Below are positions 37,901-47,451 of a stretch of 64,000 bases of DNA, in pieces. The stretch comes from Azadirachta indica (taxonomy: Eukaryota > Streptophyta > Magnoliopsida > Sapindales > Meliaceae), in NCBI GenBank assembly GCA_022749755.1, contig CM040446.1, positions 15,834,367-15,898,366 on the forward strand. Reading direction: 5' to 3'. The translations under genes were made by a program, and so were the position numbers. The notes beneath the pieces are model-generated. The model worked only from the letters and a program-made list of their open reading frames with translations. It made no database searches and was not told where the DNA came from. Every line of letters starts with the position of its first letter. The first letter of the stretch is position 1.

Positions 37901-40900
37901 TAAGTATATTATAGTGATGAGAAGTCTCATACATTCGCTTATAAGGAGGTTGATTACTCAGGAGTGGAGAAGAAAGACGATTGATAATGTCTGTAACTGT
38001 AAAAGCAGCTTCCCCCTAAAAATGTTTTGGACAAAAGATAGAGATGAGAAGAGCACGAACAGTTTCAAAGATATGTCTATATTTGCATTCAGCCTGACTA
38101 TTTTGTTGGGATGTGTCAGGACAAGAGCATTAACAAAGAATCTCATTGGTTTACAAGAGATATAAAAACTCAGAATCTCTGTATTCCATAATATTATTAG
38201 TGCGAAAAAATTTAATAGAGTAAGAAAATTGTGTCTGAATCATTTTAACAAAATTACGATAGATTTTGGATAACTCTAATATGTGCTTCATAAGATAAAT
38301 CTAAGTATTACGTGAGTAATCATCAATAAAAATGACAAAATACTTGGAACCTCCTATAGTGACGTTAGGGGAGGATCCCCATATATTAGAATGGATGAGA
38401 TAAAATGGAGTAGTAGAAATAAAGTCATTATTATTAAAAAGTAAAGTAGTACGTTTTGCTAACTGACAAGGGACACAATCAATTTAATTATCGGATACAA
38501 TACCTAAAACACTATTAAAAACTAGTGAATAGAGACAATCGATTAACATATGCCCTAGTCGGGAGTGCTAGAGACTTAAATGAGGAGATAGAAGTTGTGA
38601 AGGCAATAGACAAAGAAAACAGAGCGACATATGGATGGTAGATAAAGACTGATGAGCTCAAACGTCCAACCTTACGGGCTATCCCAAGCGTCCAATCCAT
38701 CTTCAGATCTTGCACACAACAACCAAATGTAGTGAAAAGATTATGAAGACCAAGATCATATAATTGACTAACAGACAAAAGGTTGAAAGTAAGAGAAGAA
38801 ATTAGAAAAGTGTCAGGTAAAGAGAGATTAGATAAAAAGATTTATCCTAAGTGACTGACATGCATAGTAGATCCATTCAGAGTCTGAATGGCAGGAAATT
38901 GTTGGACAAGAGATTTAAAAGAAAAAAGAGTAGAGTTTACAGTAATATGATTACAACATGCAGAGTTAAAGTACTAAGAAGATGTACTTGGGGGAATTGA
39001 GAAAGCTGAAATGGGAGGATTATCGAATTTCTATAAAAGTTGTTGAAGAAGAGATGCGAGATTAGTGGTGGTAAGAGATGAAAAGGTAGGACAGTCATTG
39101 GTTTTATCGATAATAACAACAGACAGTGGTGGATGCTTCGATCTTCCTTTATTTGGAGAGTCTTGTGCAAAATGTTGAGAACCTACTTTGCAACAAACTT
39201 TGCATCTCCAGATAGGATAATTAAGAACCCAATGACCATTTTTATGGCAATAGTTACAACTTATTGTAGAGGTAGGCTGAGAAGTTGAAGTTGTAGCCAG
39301 AGCAATATTAGGGCGAGGTGGTTGTAGATGAGCAAACCGAGTTTCTTCGGAGACAAGTATATCAATAGCTTCATCAAGAGTAGGTAAAGGATTCTAATGA
39401 AGAAGGGAAGGTTGAGTAGGTTCAAATGTATCTTATAAGGCCGTGAGAAACATCATTAATCTTTGCTAATCCCTGTAAATAGCAAATCTCGCTACATCCT
39501 TAGAAGTTGTCCACTTAGGTTTTGAAAGTGATAATTGGTACCATAAAACTGCATCTGTGAGTAAAAATTAAAAATAGACTGATTGGGCTCTTGGCGCATT
39601 TGATGAAGCTTGCATAAGATCTAATACTGGTGTGACAAATCAGTGGCAACACACCGACGAGCAAGAAAGTTCCACAGTGCTTTGGCTATCTCAAATCTCC
39701 TAAAGTAGATGAATAGAAGGGACAGATGTATTACAGAACCATGTAATAATCTGGTGATTTTTGCTGTCCCACTCTTCTAAACAATCAGCGAATTTTTCAT
39801 CAGTTTCTTCATTAGTTTTTACAAGTTCGGTGATATGGTCAGTAATATATAGCCAAAGACAGCGTTTCTTTAGGAAACTTGACATCACTTCAGCCTTTAA
39901 AACATAATTATGTTCATCCAACTGAATGTGAATAAGATGAGAAACATCAGATCTATCCATAATATGAGGATACTGAGGTAAAGATAGACTAGTAATGAGG
40001 GCTGACTTGCTAAAAAGTCTCTTTAACAGTGAAAGGTAGAATCGGTTCTGACTTAGCATTGACCACACTAATAAGTGGTCGAAAACAGCAAATGGAGGCT
40101 ACAGAAAGGTTGATTGACCATTTCTAAGGCGAACGACAACCACGGTGAGACAAGACGCGTCATTGATCAGCTGGAGCAAGATTGGCTGGCGACGAGTTTG
40201 ACTTAAAATTGACCAAGATGGTAGGTTGTCAGAGATGGGAATCAGGGACCAAAGAATGGACGGCGGACCAGTTCTGAATCGAACGGTGGTGGCAATGAGG
40301 CAAGACGCACCGCCATTCGGGTAGATTGGAGGTAGACAGAACTGTAAAAACATTGTCTTTGTAGTAGAGATTGGTGGCGCGTGGAGAGAAGTAAAGGCAA
40401 CAATTGTGCTAGCCAGCTCATTTTGAAGCTGTAGGCACCGACGGTGTTGAAAACGAACGTCGGGACAGCTTGGAGAGTGAAACTCATGCATGGACGGAGA
40501 GGGCGGCATACGCGTTGGAGAATAGGTAGATAGAATTCCGGAAATTAGACCCGGAAGGAAAACCGAGACTAAGGTGAAACTAAACTTAACTCTAATACCA
40601 AGAGAGAAATTGATTCTTATTTCTTGAATGAGTTAATGTACAATAGTAGCCTTTATACAGACTTTACAAAATAATATATAAGGAAATAAATAATATGTAA
40701 TTATGTATAATATTTATGAAAAGAAATCAAAATAATGAAAGGAGAAGAAATGGTAGTAAAGAAGGAAAATTTGTTAATAATATTGATTAACAAAATCAAG
40801 GAAAGAAATCAGCTTGATTTCATTAATCAATCATCATTAACAGAAAGTATGACGATACCACTAATTTCTAGCAATAGATTGAAAGCATGCCAGGAAAATA

Positions 40901-43311
40901 TATCAGAAAACTTAAATTTAAATGCAGAAGATTCATAAAGTAAGATTTTCCTTACTTTCCAGCAAGACCTTCCTGATTGCCTCCATCTCCCACTGTTATA
41001 TATACTGGAGCTGATTTATCAGGTACAGGATAAAGGTCACCGCTTGAGACATTGTAGTGTATATTTGATATGCGATACTGCAGATCAACAAAATTACAGT
41101 TTCTGAGAGATCAAGCTATACTAGACAAGAAAAAGTTATTTTAAACAGAATTGTTATTCAGGGTCAGTATCAAAAGTTCAAGAGATGCAGAATTCAATAA
41201 TGATCTATGACCAACAGATAAAATAGCTGTGGACAGATTAGCATGCATCTTGCTAATCATTGTTTTATGTTACATCGGCTTGTGCTCCATTCATTTATAA
41301 CAATCTGATCCTTTATAGAAAATGAAAAGGAAAAAGAATCCATACCGATCTTTCATAGGCATGAACATGGCCAGCGAAGACGAAGTCAACCCTGGAATGG
41401 ACAAACCAGCTCTCAAAATCAGCTCGCATACTTTCGCCTTCCATGTAATGTGCCGAGTTACTATTGTAGATTGGGGCATGCATGAGAACAATAAGCCAAG
41501 GTGTCTTCTCTCTGTCCACTCTTTTCAACTCTTTCCGCAGCCAATGCCATTGAGGTGTATATTTCACTGATCAAAAAGAAGATTTGCTTTCTTAGATTGT
41601 TGGTACAAGAAATTCAATATTAACTCCATGTGAACTACTGATTTGAACGATGGCCTATATCTACTGCCATGATAACAATGTGTGACATGTAAATTAGCAA
41701 ATAGTGCGTATTAAATTAATGTGAAGAGGCGATTTTAATTAATTGATGCAAGCAGAAAAATAAAAGAAAGATTACCAAATGGAGAATAGCTGGATAGAAC
41801 TATGATATGAGCAGATGCCCGTCTGACAGCATACCATAGCGGATTGCTGCTTTTGGAGGCCATATAAGGCGTAGCGATTCTATGTAGATATGATTTAAAT
41901 GGAACAACCTCTCCCTGGAAAAATAAGCTTTGGCATGTGAGTTCAATAATCATTGTAATAACCTTTATATGTTTGCTGCAGCACATCAGGCAAAAGTTAT
42001 TCTATCCTTTTGCCGAAAAGATGAAACTCACATTCATATTAGAATTAAGTAGACCACAAGTTCAGAAGTTCAATATCTACCATGTTTGGCATGTACTCTA
42101 TCTCATGGTTTCCGGCTGACCAAATCCATGGCTGATATGCAGCACTTTGCTCTATAAATCGGCCCCACGAATCCCATCTAATACCAACATCGTTATACTG
42201 ATATCTATCAGCATACGAGAGATCACCCACAAACAGGACAGTCTGTCCTACACTCTGCATGTAATGCTTGAGAGTGGAAAGAGAATTATATGTTTGGCCC
42301 AAATCACCTGAAATATACAAAACCAATTAAGAATGTGAAAATATACATATGTCCGAGCTGCAATCAGTAACTTGTACTTCCAGCAAATTTACTTATATTA
42401 CTTGGAGCCTGAAAAAATTCTACATGGAAAATGCACATATAGATTATTATTTCAGCATCTCAATGACCCATCTATTAGTAAATGAAAAGCAAAGTAATAA
42501 AGTCTTACCAATAATTCCAAAAGTATAAGGAGCATCAGGATCAATCATTAGGGGTGTCTGAAACCAAAATTCTCGAGAAGAGTCACCATCTCCGATCTTA
42601 TAATAGTACTTGGTGTCATACTAAAAAACCAGAGATTAATAACAGTTAGCATGAGAAGATATGCATGAAGATGATAATGATAAAAGCATAAAATTTTGTA
42701 ACAAGACTGAAAGTTATCCTTAAAAACACCAGTAAGTATCATAAGAGTGAAAATAACTTAAAATCGTAAATTTAAGAAACATTAATGGCATACCTCAAGG
42801 TCATCAACAAGACAGTGATGAATGTAACCAGACTTGTACTTGTAAAAGGTGTAGTTTGTCACCGTGCCCACAGCACTAAAATCAAATTTCTTGTCTGACT
42901 TGCCATATTGTACTGTATTAGACCCTGGTTCATCAGGAGTAACCCATGAGATTATCACAGCTTTTCCATCATAGTCCCCTTGAGTAATTCGCACCTACAC
43001 CAACAAATCCAAGAACTAAATACAAAAGGAAAGAGAATCAAGGAAACACAGATTCCATTATCAATTGCGAAATCAAGTTAATGCATGTATAGAATTTAAA
43101 TTGGTGAAAGTGAAAGGCTTACTTGCTGCGCAGCGTTGTGACCTTTAGGAATGGCAAAAGCTTCATTGTCAAGAGCGATATCAACGGACGGCCATTGGGA
43201 ACGAACAAAAGTGCTTGTGATCTTCGCACTTCCGTATTCAGCTCTTGAGATAATTGCAACAGACAAAATGATTTGAAACAATGAAATCTGCTTCCTAAAT
43301 GAAACTGGCAT
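34904..43311 (-). CDS. PAP: purple acid phosphatase with a retrotransposon in intron 7
   Basis: Exons (minus): 43311-43123, 42994-42794, 42620-42509, 42307-42081, 41914-41776, 41566-41346, 41077-40956, 35623-35462, 34958-34904; 475 residues, all phases consistent. It is a secreted binuclear metallophosphatase that releases phosphate from organic esters. A signal peptide covers about residues 1-28, followed by an N-terminal fibronectin-like domain ([20 protein letters not shown]). All five metal-ligand motifs are present: [22 protein letters not shown] and GHVHAYERS. The last exons read [20 protein letters not shown] and [15 protein letters not shown]. Intron 7 is 5,332 bp because a 5,201-bp Copia element sits in it; without the element and one target duplication it would be about 126 bp. 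Length and motifs fit the PAP10/PAP12-like high-molecular-weight class. The gene is intact if that intron is still spliced. Confidence 0.94.
35642..35890 (-). repeat. 3' LTR of the Copia element
   Basis: The LTR is 249 bp and ends CA at 35642 in element orientation. Its first bases are TA rather than TG (a change at 35889). A long A-run near 35837-35856 accounts for most of the length difference from the 5' LTR. Confidence 0.9.
35891..35902 (-). other. polypurine tract of the Copia element
   Basis: Directly inside the 3' LTR the element strand reads TTGAAGGGGGGC, a purine-rich tract in the expected place for plus-strand priming. Confidence 0.75.
35930..36250 (-). pseudogene. RNase H region of the Copia element, broken
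   Basis: The minus strand shows TEYRALAD near 36215-36238, then [20 protein letters not shown] near 36075-36135, both hallmarks of Copia RNase H. In-frame stops lie between them. Confidence 0.82.
36765..37415 (-). pseudogene. reverse transcriptase region of the Copia element, broken
   Basis: Two overlapping frames cover the RVT_2 domain. They contain the polymerase-site motif [13 protein letters not shown] (near 36795-36840) and the upstream [13 protein letters not shown] block (near 37040-37085). A frame break lies between the halves near 37140-37200. Confidence 0.88.
37880..38790 (-). pseudogene. GAG-pre-integrase and integrase remnants of the Copia element
   Basis: Short blocks in several frames resemble Copia integrase: a pre-integrase segment near 38515-38778, then blocks with FIDDYSR and WGSSPNV near 38300-38400. 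Stops and shifts separate them. The call rests on order in the element and on short motifs. Confidence 0.6.
39170..39970 (-). pseudogene. gag-like region of the Copia element, broken
   Basis: The minus strand encodes a gag-like (UBN2/retrotran-gag type) region containing the motif LDEHNY near its start, interrupted by stops. Toward 39175-39260 it is followed by a Cys/His-rich segment ([10 protein letters not shown]) like a zinc knuckle. No intact product is possible. Confidence 0.7.
40588..40600 (-). other. primer-binding site of the Copia element
   Basis: Directly inside the 5' LTR the element strand reads TGGTATTAGAGTT. This matches the usual plant Copia primer site for initiator tRNA-Met (TGGTATCAGAG...) with one C-to-T change. 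Confidence 0.8.
40601..40842 (-). repeat. 5' LTR of the Copia element
   Basis: The LTR is 242 bp. In element orientation it starts TG and abuts the primer-binding site at its other end. Its terminal base there has changed from the expected CA (CT is seen). It is paired with the repeat at 35642-35890. Confidence 0.9.
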
Positions 43312-44164
43312 TGCTGTTTAAATTTGTTCTAAAATCACCCAGTCAAACCACCAAAAAATTACGAATGTCCCTCAATTCAGCGAGCATAGATTTACCTTAA
43401 ACAATGTGATTGAGGAGAGAATGATGGGGTTGGTGGGATGTTGAGATCGGTCGTTGACGGTTTAAACATGAACTAGTTAAAATTCAGAAAGCGTAAGATA
43501 GCAGCAGTAAATGACGTTGGTGAGCGTAAGATAGCATAGACTAGTTCGTTGTGCTGTTAATTTTGTTGTGGCCAACAGAAACGTCAACTTTTCACCTGAT
43601 TATGCATTTAATTCGGGCAAATTTCAATTTATTTACTCGTTTATTTTCTCTCCTTTTTTTTTTTCTGTTGCACTTTAGTTTTTTTTTAATCATTCTACCA
43701 AAATCTCTTAAGTCTTCCTCCAATCAAATCCCATGAAATCAAGTATTTTATGTAAATGACAAATTTGTCTTTAATTTTAACAGATTATCATTAATTCAAA
43801 TTTTATACCTAACTTTTATGCTTTCTTCCCTTTTATGACTTTAATATTTACTATCTCCATCAAATTTATTTGAGTATCTTTCAACAAAATTTTGTTGTTC
43901 TTCTTTCATAAATTTCAAAAATATTTTTTTGTACTTAATACATTTCTTTTAGTTTTGATAGATTAAGGTTAATTCAAAATAAAGTTTATCAATTCCGTTT
44001 AATCCCTTGACAGGTATAAAATGAAGATATTTTGATAAATAATTTTTTTTAAAAGATACAATTTTCTAGTGCATCTCGTAACAATACTCTACCATCATTC
44101 TCAATTCTCTCCTTACAAAGAATAAACGAAATTTGGTTGTAGTTACTAAAGTGAAATAAAAATG
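43312..44164. other. PAP promoter side and AT-rich intergenic DNA
   Basis: This is the upstream region of the purple acid phosphatase gene. Poly-T tracts occur near 43653-43664 and 43680-43688. No gene is visible. Confidence 0.5.
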
Positions 44165-44827
44165 AAAAATTGATATTTTTCCCCCTAACATTTGACCTAA
44201 TAGATAAATACTCTTTAATGTTTAAAAAAAGACAAATACTCCTAACGTTTGAATAAATAGGCAGATACCTCCGATAGTTGGCCAATTAATTTATTATCAT
44301 TTGTATCTCTCTTCTTTTATATAATAATACTTTAATATATATTTTATTTCAATATAACACTTTACTCCCTATTTTAATATTTTTTATAATATAATTTTTT
44401 CAAATATAACAATTTAGTCAATATTTAATATTTTTTCATAATATACTCAAGACTAAATATATTTTTTTAATTTGTTATTTCAATAGAAAATTTGAAAAAT
44501 AAAATATTATTAAAAAATTTAAACAATGAGTTAAATTAAACTCATATTAAAATATTTTAAATTCATGTTAAAATATTTATATTCTTTTTTCTTTTTTCTA
44601 CAATAAATTTGATATTTAATTATTAAAAAAAATTTTAAATATATTTTAATATTTTATTCTTATATTAATATTTTTATTTAAAAGATTATATTAAATTTAT
44701 TATATTTTCTTGAGAAAAATTATGAAAATATAAATAAAAAAGTAAAAAAAAAATTTAATATCATTTGTTAATATAATTAATAATTAAATATATTTTATAT
44801 TCTTATTAATCAATATAATGTAATTTT

Positions 44828-44858
<31 letters not shown>

Positions 44859-45948
44859 TTATTATTTTTATTTGTAATATATATATAACATGTATTTATT
44901 ATTTAGATTTTTATATATTTTAAAAAAAAAATAATAAATTTAGCATAATTTTTAAATAAATATATTACATGTAAAAATAAAACGTTAAAAAATATTTCAA
45001 TTAAATTTTTTAATAATTAAATATTTATTATTATAAAAGTGAAAGTAAAATATTAGAAATATTTAAGCATATGAGTATGACTTATCTCATTATTTAAATT
45101 TTTTTTTATAATTGTATTTTTTAAAATTTTTTATTAAAATAAAAAATTAAAAAAAATTATTTATTCTTGAATATATTGTGAAAAATATTAAAAATATATA
45201 AAAAAATATAAACAATAAATACATGTTATATATATTACAAATAAAAATAATCAAAAATTTTCTTCTTTTTCTATTTTTTTAATTAAAATTAAATTATATT
45301 GATTAATAAGAATATAAAATATATTTAATTACTAATTCTATTAATAAATGATATTAATTTTTTTATTTTTTATTTATATTTTCATAATTCTTCTCAAGAA
45401 AATATAATAAATTTAATATAATCTTTTAAATAAAAATATTAATATAAGAATAAAATATTAAAATATATTTCAAAATTCTTTTAACAATTAAATATCAAAT
45501 TTATTACAAAAAAAAGATATAAATATTTTAATATGAATTTAAAATATTTTAGTATGAGTTTAATTTAACTCATTGTTTAAATTTTTTTAATAATATTTTA
45601 TTTTTCAAGTTTCTATTGAAATAAAAAATTAAAAATATATTTAGTTTTGAGTATATTATGAAAAAAATATTAAATGTGGACTAAATTGTTATAGTTAAAA
45701 AAATTATATTGTGAAAAATATTAAAATAAAGAGTAAAGTGTTATATTGAAATAAAATATATATTAAAGTATTATTATATAAAAGATGAAGGATACAAATG
45801 ATAATAAATTAACCAACCAATTAACGGAAATAAAAGTTCAGGGGATCTGCCTATTTATCCAAACGTTAGGAGCATCTATTTTTTCTTAAACATCAAGGAG
45901 ATATTTACCTATTAGGCCAAACGTTAAGGGGGAAAATGTCAATATCCC
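44165..45948. mobile_element. large foldback element (nested inverted repeats), about 1.8 kb
   Basis: About 760 bp at 44165-44925 match the reverse complement of 45185-45948 with scattered differences. Clear examples are CCTAATAGATAAATA (44196-44210) against the complement of TATTTACCTATTAGG (45902-45916), and TTTATATAATAATACTTTAATATA shared by inversion between 44316-44339 and about 45761-45784. The ends carry a C-run (left) and a G-run (right) within an otherwise AT-rich sequence. The ~260 bp between the arms is not unique: it resembles part of the right arm in direct orientation. No coding capacity is seen. This fits a foldback or long-TIR MULE-type non-autonomous DNA transposon; the family is not determined. 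Confidence 0.85.
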
Positions 45949-46365
45949 AATAAAAATTAAATATTAGAAAAATGTGTGATATAATGTCAAACTAATTGAA
46001 AAACATGAAATTTTGTATAATATTGGAGACTAAAATGAAATTCTCTCTAGATTCTAAGACCAGCGCGAGATGTCTTCCAATTTTTAGCCCACCATGCTAC
46101 ATGGCCCAACCCAAAGGAAAAACCAAACGGGCCCAGTTTATAAACGAGGTCGTCCGAGAATCCAAGCAAGATGGCAGGCAATTCTGGCTTAGAATTAGTA
46201 CAAATCTGGAATTTACTAACCGCGTTTCGCATGAAAATTCTCGAGTCATCGGAATTAATTGATTTGCGGTCTTTCCTCGTTTGTTTCGACTGATGGTAGT
46301 TAATAATTGAGTTACATGTAACCTTGTCTCTCGCCCTTTTCTCAGGCATTTTGATCTAAGCAGGT
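45949..46365. other. upstream region of the ARM-repeat gene
   Basis: About 400 bp between the foldback element and the intronless gene, presumably its promoter and 5' UTR. Overlapping short ORFs on both strands have no family features. Confidence 0.45.
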
Positions 46366-47451
46366 ATGGACCGAGAACGTGTACTAAATCTGCTAGAAAA
46401 TATCAGAAAATCTTTGAAAGATCTACAAAACAATCCAATTTTCACATCAAACAGTTCATATTTGGATATCAAATCCCTGTTAGAGCTTCACATAAAACCG
46501 GACTCTGTTTTCTCTAAAAACCCAGGACTTTCTAAACTCTCACAACTTCTTTGCAGCCTCAAAACCCTACTGGAAAAGTTTGAAAAGTTTCAAGATTACG
46601 GCCTGAAATCCCTCCTCAGCCGCCAAATCACCGGCTACAAGATTTCCCAAATTGCATACTCCATCGAGACTGAAATTCAAGCTTTTACTGATCGAGTTAG
46701 TGTTGAAAATCTTATAAAAACACTCGAATCAGAGAAGGAAGATGAGAAAGTGGAAGCCTTGATTGAGTTTATTAAGCGTTTGTCGAAGGGTTTTGATTTA
46801 GAATTTCAGGATTTGATTTTGAAAACGAAGGTATTCTCGATTCTCGAAACATTGCTCTGTGATGAAAATTGTAGTAAGAGAGTTAGAGAACATGTTGCGC
46901 TTGCCATTTCTGGTTTGGCTAGTTTTAACAGGAATGTATTTGTGGGACTCGTGCTAATGGGTCCAACAATTCAAACCTTAACATCAATGGATTCAAGTAT
47001 TTCAATTCAAGTTCTGTGTTCGCTCATCAGTTTGGTTAGAAGTCCTCTTATTGATGAAATTCACTCAAGGGGAGAAATCCCAAAAATTCTCAGCCTTTTG
47101 AGCTCAGAAAACTCGTCCATTCGAGTTGCAGCAATGGATTGCATTTGCGAAATTGCATATTTCGGGAGAAGAGAAGTGATTGAAGCTATGCTAGAACAAG
47201 GGTTGATCCCTAAACTCATGGAGCTCCAAAGATCTAAACATAAAGATGGAGACAGAGACAATATGGAAGATCAGCCATTTGCAAATTGCGTTGCGAGATT
47301 TGCAGTTCAAGTAGAAGTGGGAGAAGGGTTGAGTTCGAAAGAGAAACAAGAAGTAAAATTGGAAATACTGAACAGAGTTAGAGAATGTTCTGTTTCTGAA
47401 GCAGAGTCTGCTTCCATTGTTGCAGAGGTATTATGGGGTTCTTCACCTTGA
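46366..47451 (+). CDS. ARM-repeat-like protein, single exon
   Basis: One uninterrupted ORF of 361 residues starting MDRERVLNLLENIRKSL and ending VAEVLWGSSP. It is almost all alpha-helical in character, with Leu-rich repeated units such as VEALIEFIKRLSKGFDLEF, REHVALAISGLASFN, SIQVLCSLISLVRSPLIDEI, GEIPKILSLLSSENSSIRVA and ALEQGLIPKLMEL-like segments. The pattern matches plant intronless ARM-repeat superfamily proteins related to the C-terminal halves of PUB E3 ligases. No U-box is present: the N-terminus is helical instead, as in plant proteins annotated simply as 'ARM repeat superfamily'. A protein-binding scaffold role is inferred; the partner is unknown. Confidence 0.85.
   Translation: MDRERVLNLLENIRKSLKDLQNNPIFTSNSSYLDIKSLLELHIKPDSVFSKNPGLSKLSQLLCSLKTLLEKFEKFQDYGLKSLLSRQITGYKISQIAYSIETEIQAFTDRVSVENLIKTLESEKEDEKVEALIEFIKRLSKGFDLEFQDLILKTKVFSILETLLCDENCSKRVREHVALAISGLASFNRNVFVGLVLMGPTIQTLTSMDSSISIQVLCSLISLVRSPLIDEIHSRGEIPKILSLLSSENSSIRVAAMDCICEIAYFGRREVIEAMLEQGLIPKLMELQRSKHKDGDRDNMEDQPFANCVARFAVQVEVGEGLSSKEKQEVKLEILNRVRECSVSEAESASIVAEVLWGSSP

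Larger units (their letters stand above)
35642..40842 (-). mobile_element. Ty1/Copia LTR retrotransposon, complete ends, decayed coding region
   Basis: Two direct repeats of about 245 bp (LTRs) bound 5.2 kb of internal DNA. Identical 5-bp flanks GAAAG lie at 35637-35641 and 40843-40847. A primer-binding site and a polypurine tract adjoin the LTRs. In element order on the minus strand I see a gag-like region, a Cys/His-rich region, integrase remnants, reverse transcriptase, then RNase H, the Copia order. Stops and frameshifts break the coding region in several places, so it cannot move on its own. Hand comparison of the LTRs shows about 19 substitutions over about 235 aligned positions (roughly 8%), so the insertion is old. 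It lies in PAP intron 7 in the same orientation as the host gene. Confidence 0.93.

Noticed and set aside
40099..40509. 136-residue minus-strand ORF just inside the 5' LTR
   Set aside because: It lies between the primer site and the recognisable gag, contains internally similar segments and matches no domain I know. It is treated as part of the Copia element leader.
45996..46349. Overlapping ORFs on both strands before the ARM-repeat gene
   Set aside because: Neither has family features; they sit in the presumed promoter/5' UTR.
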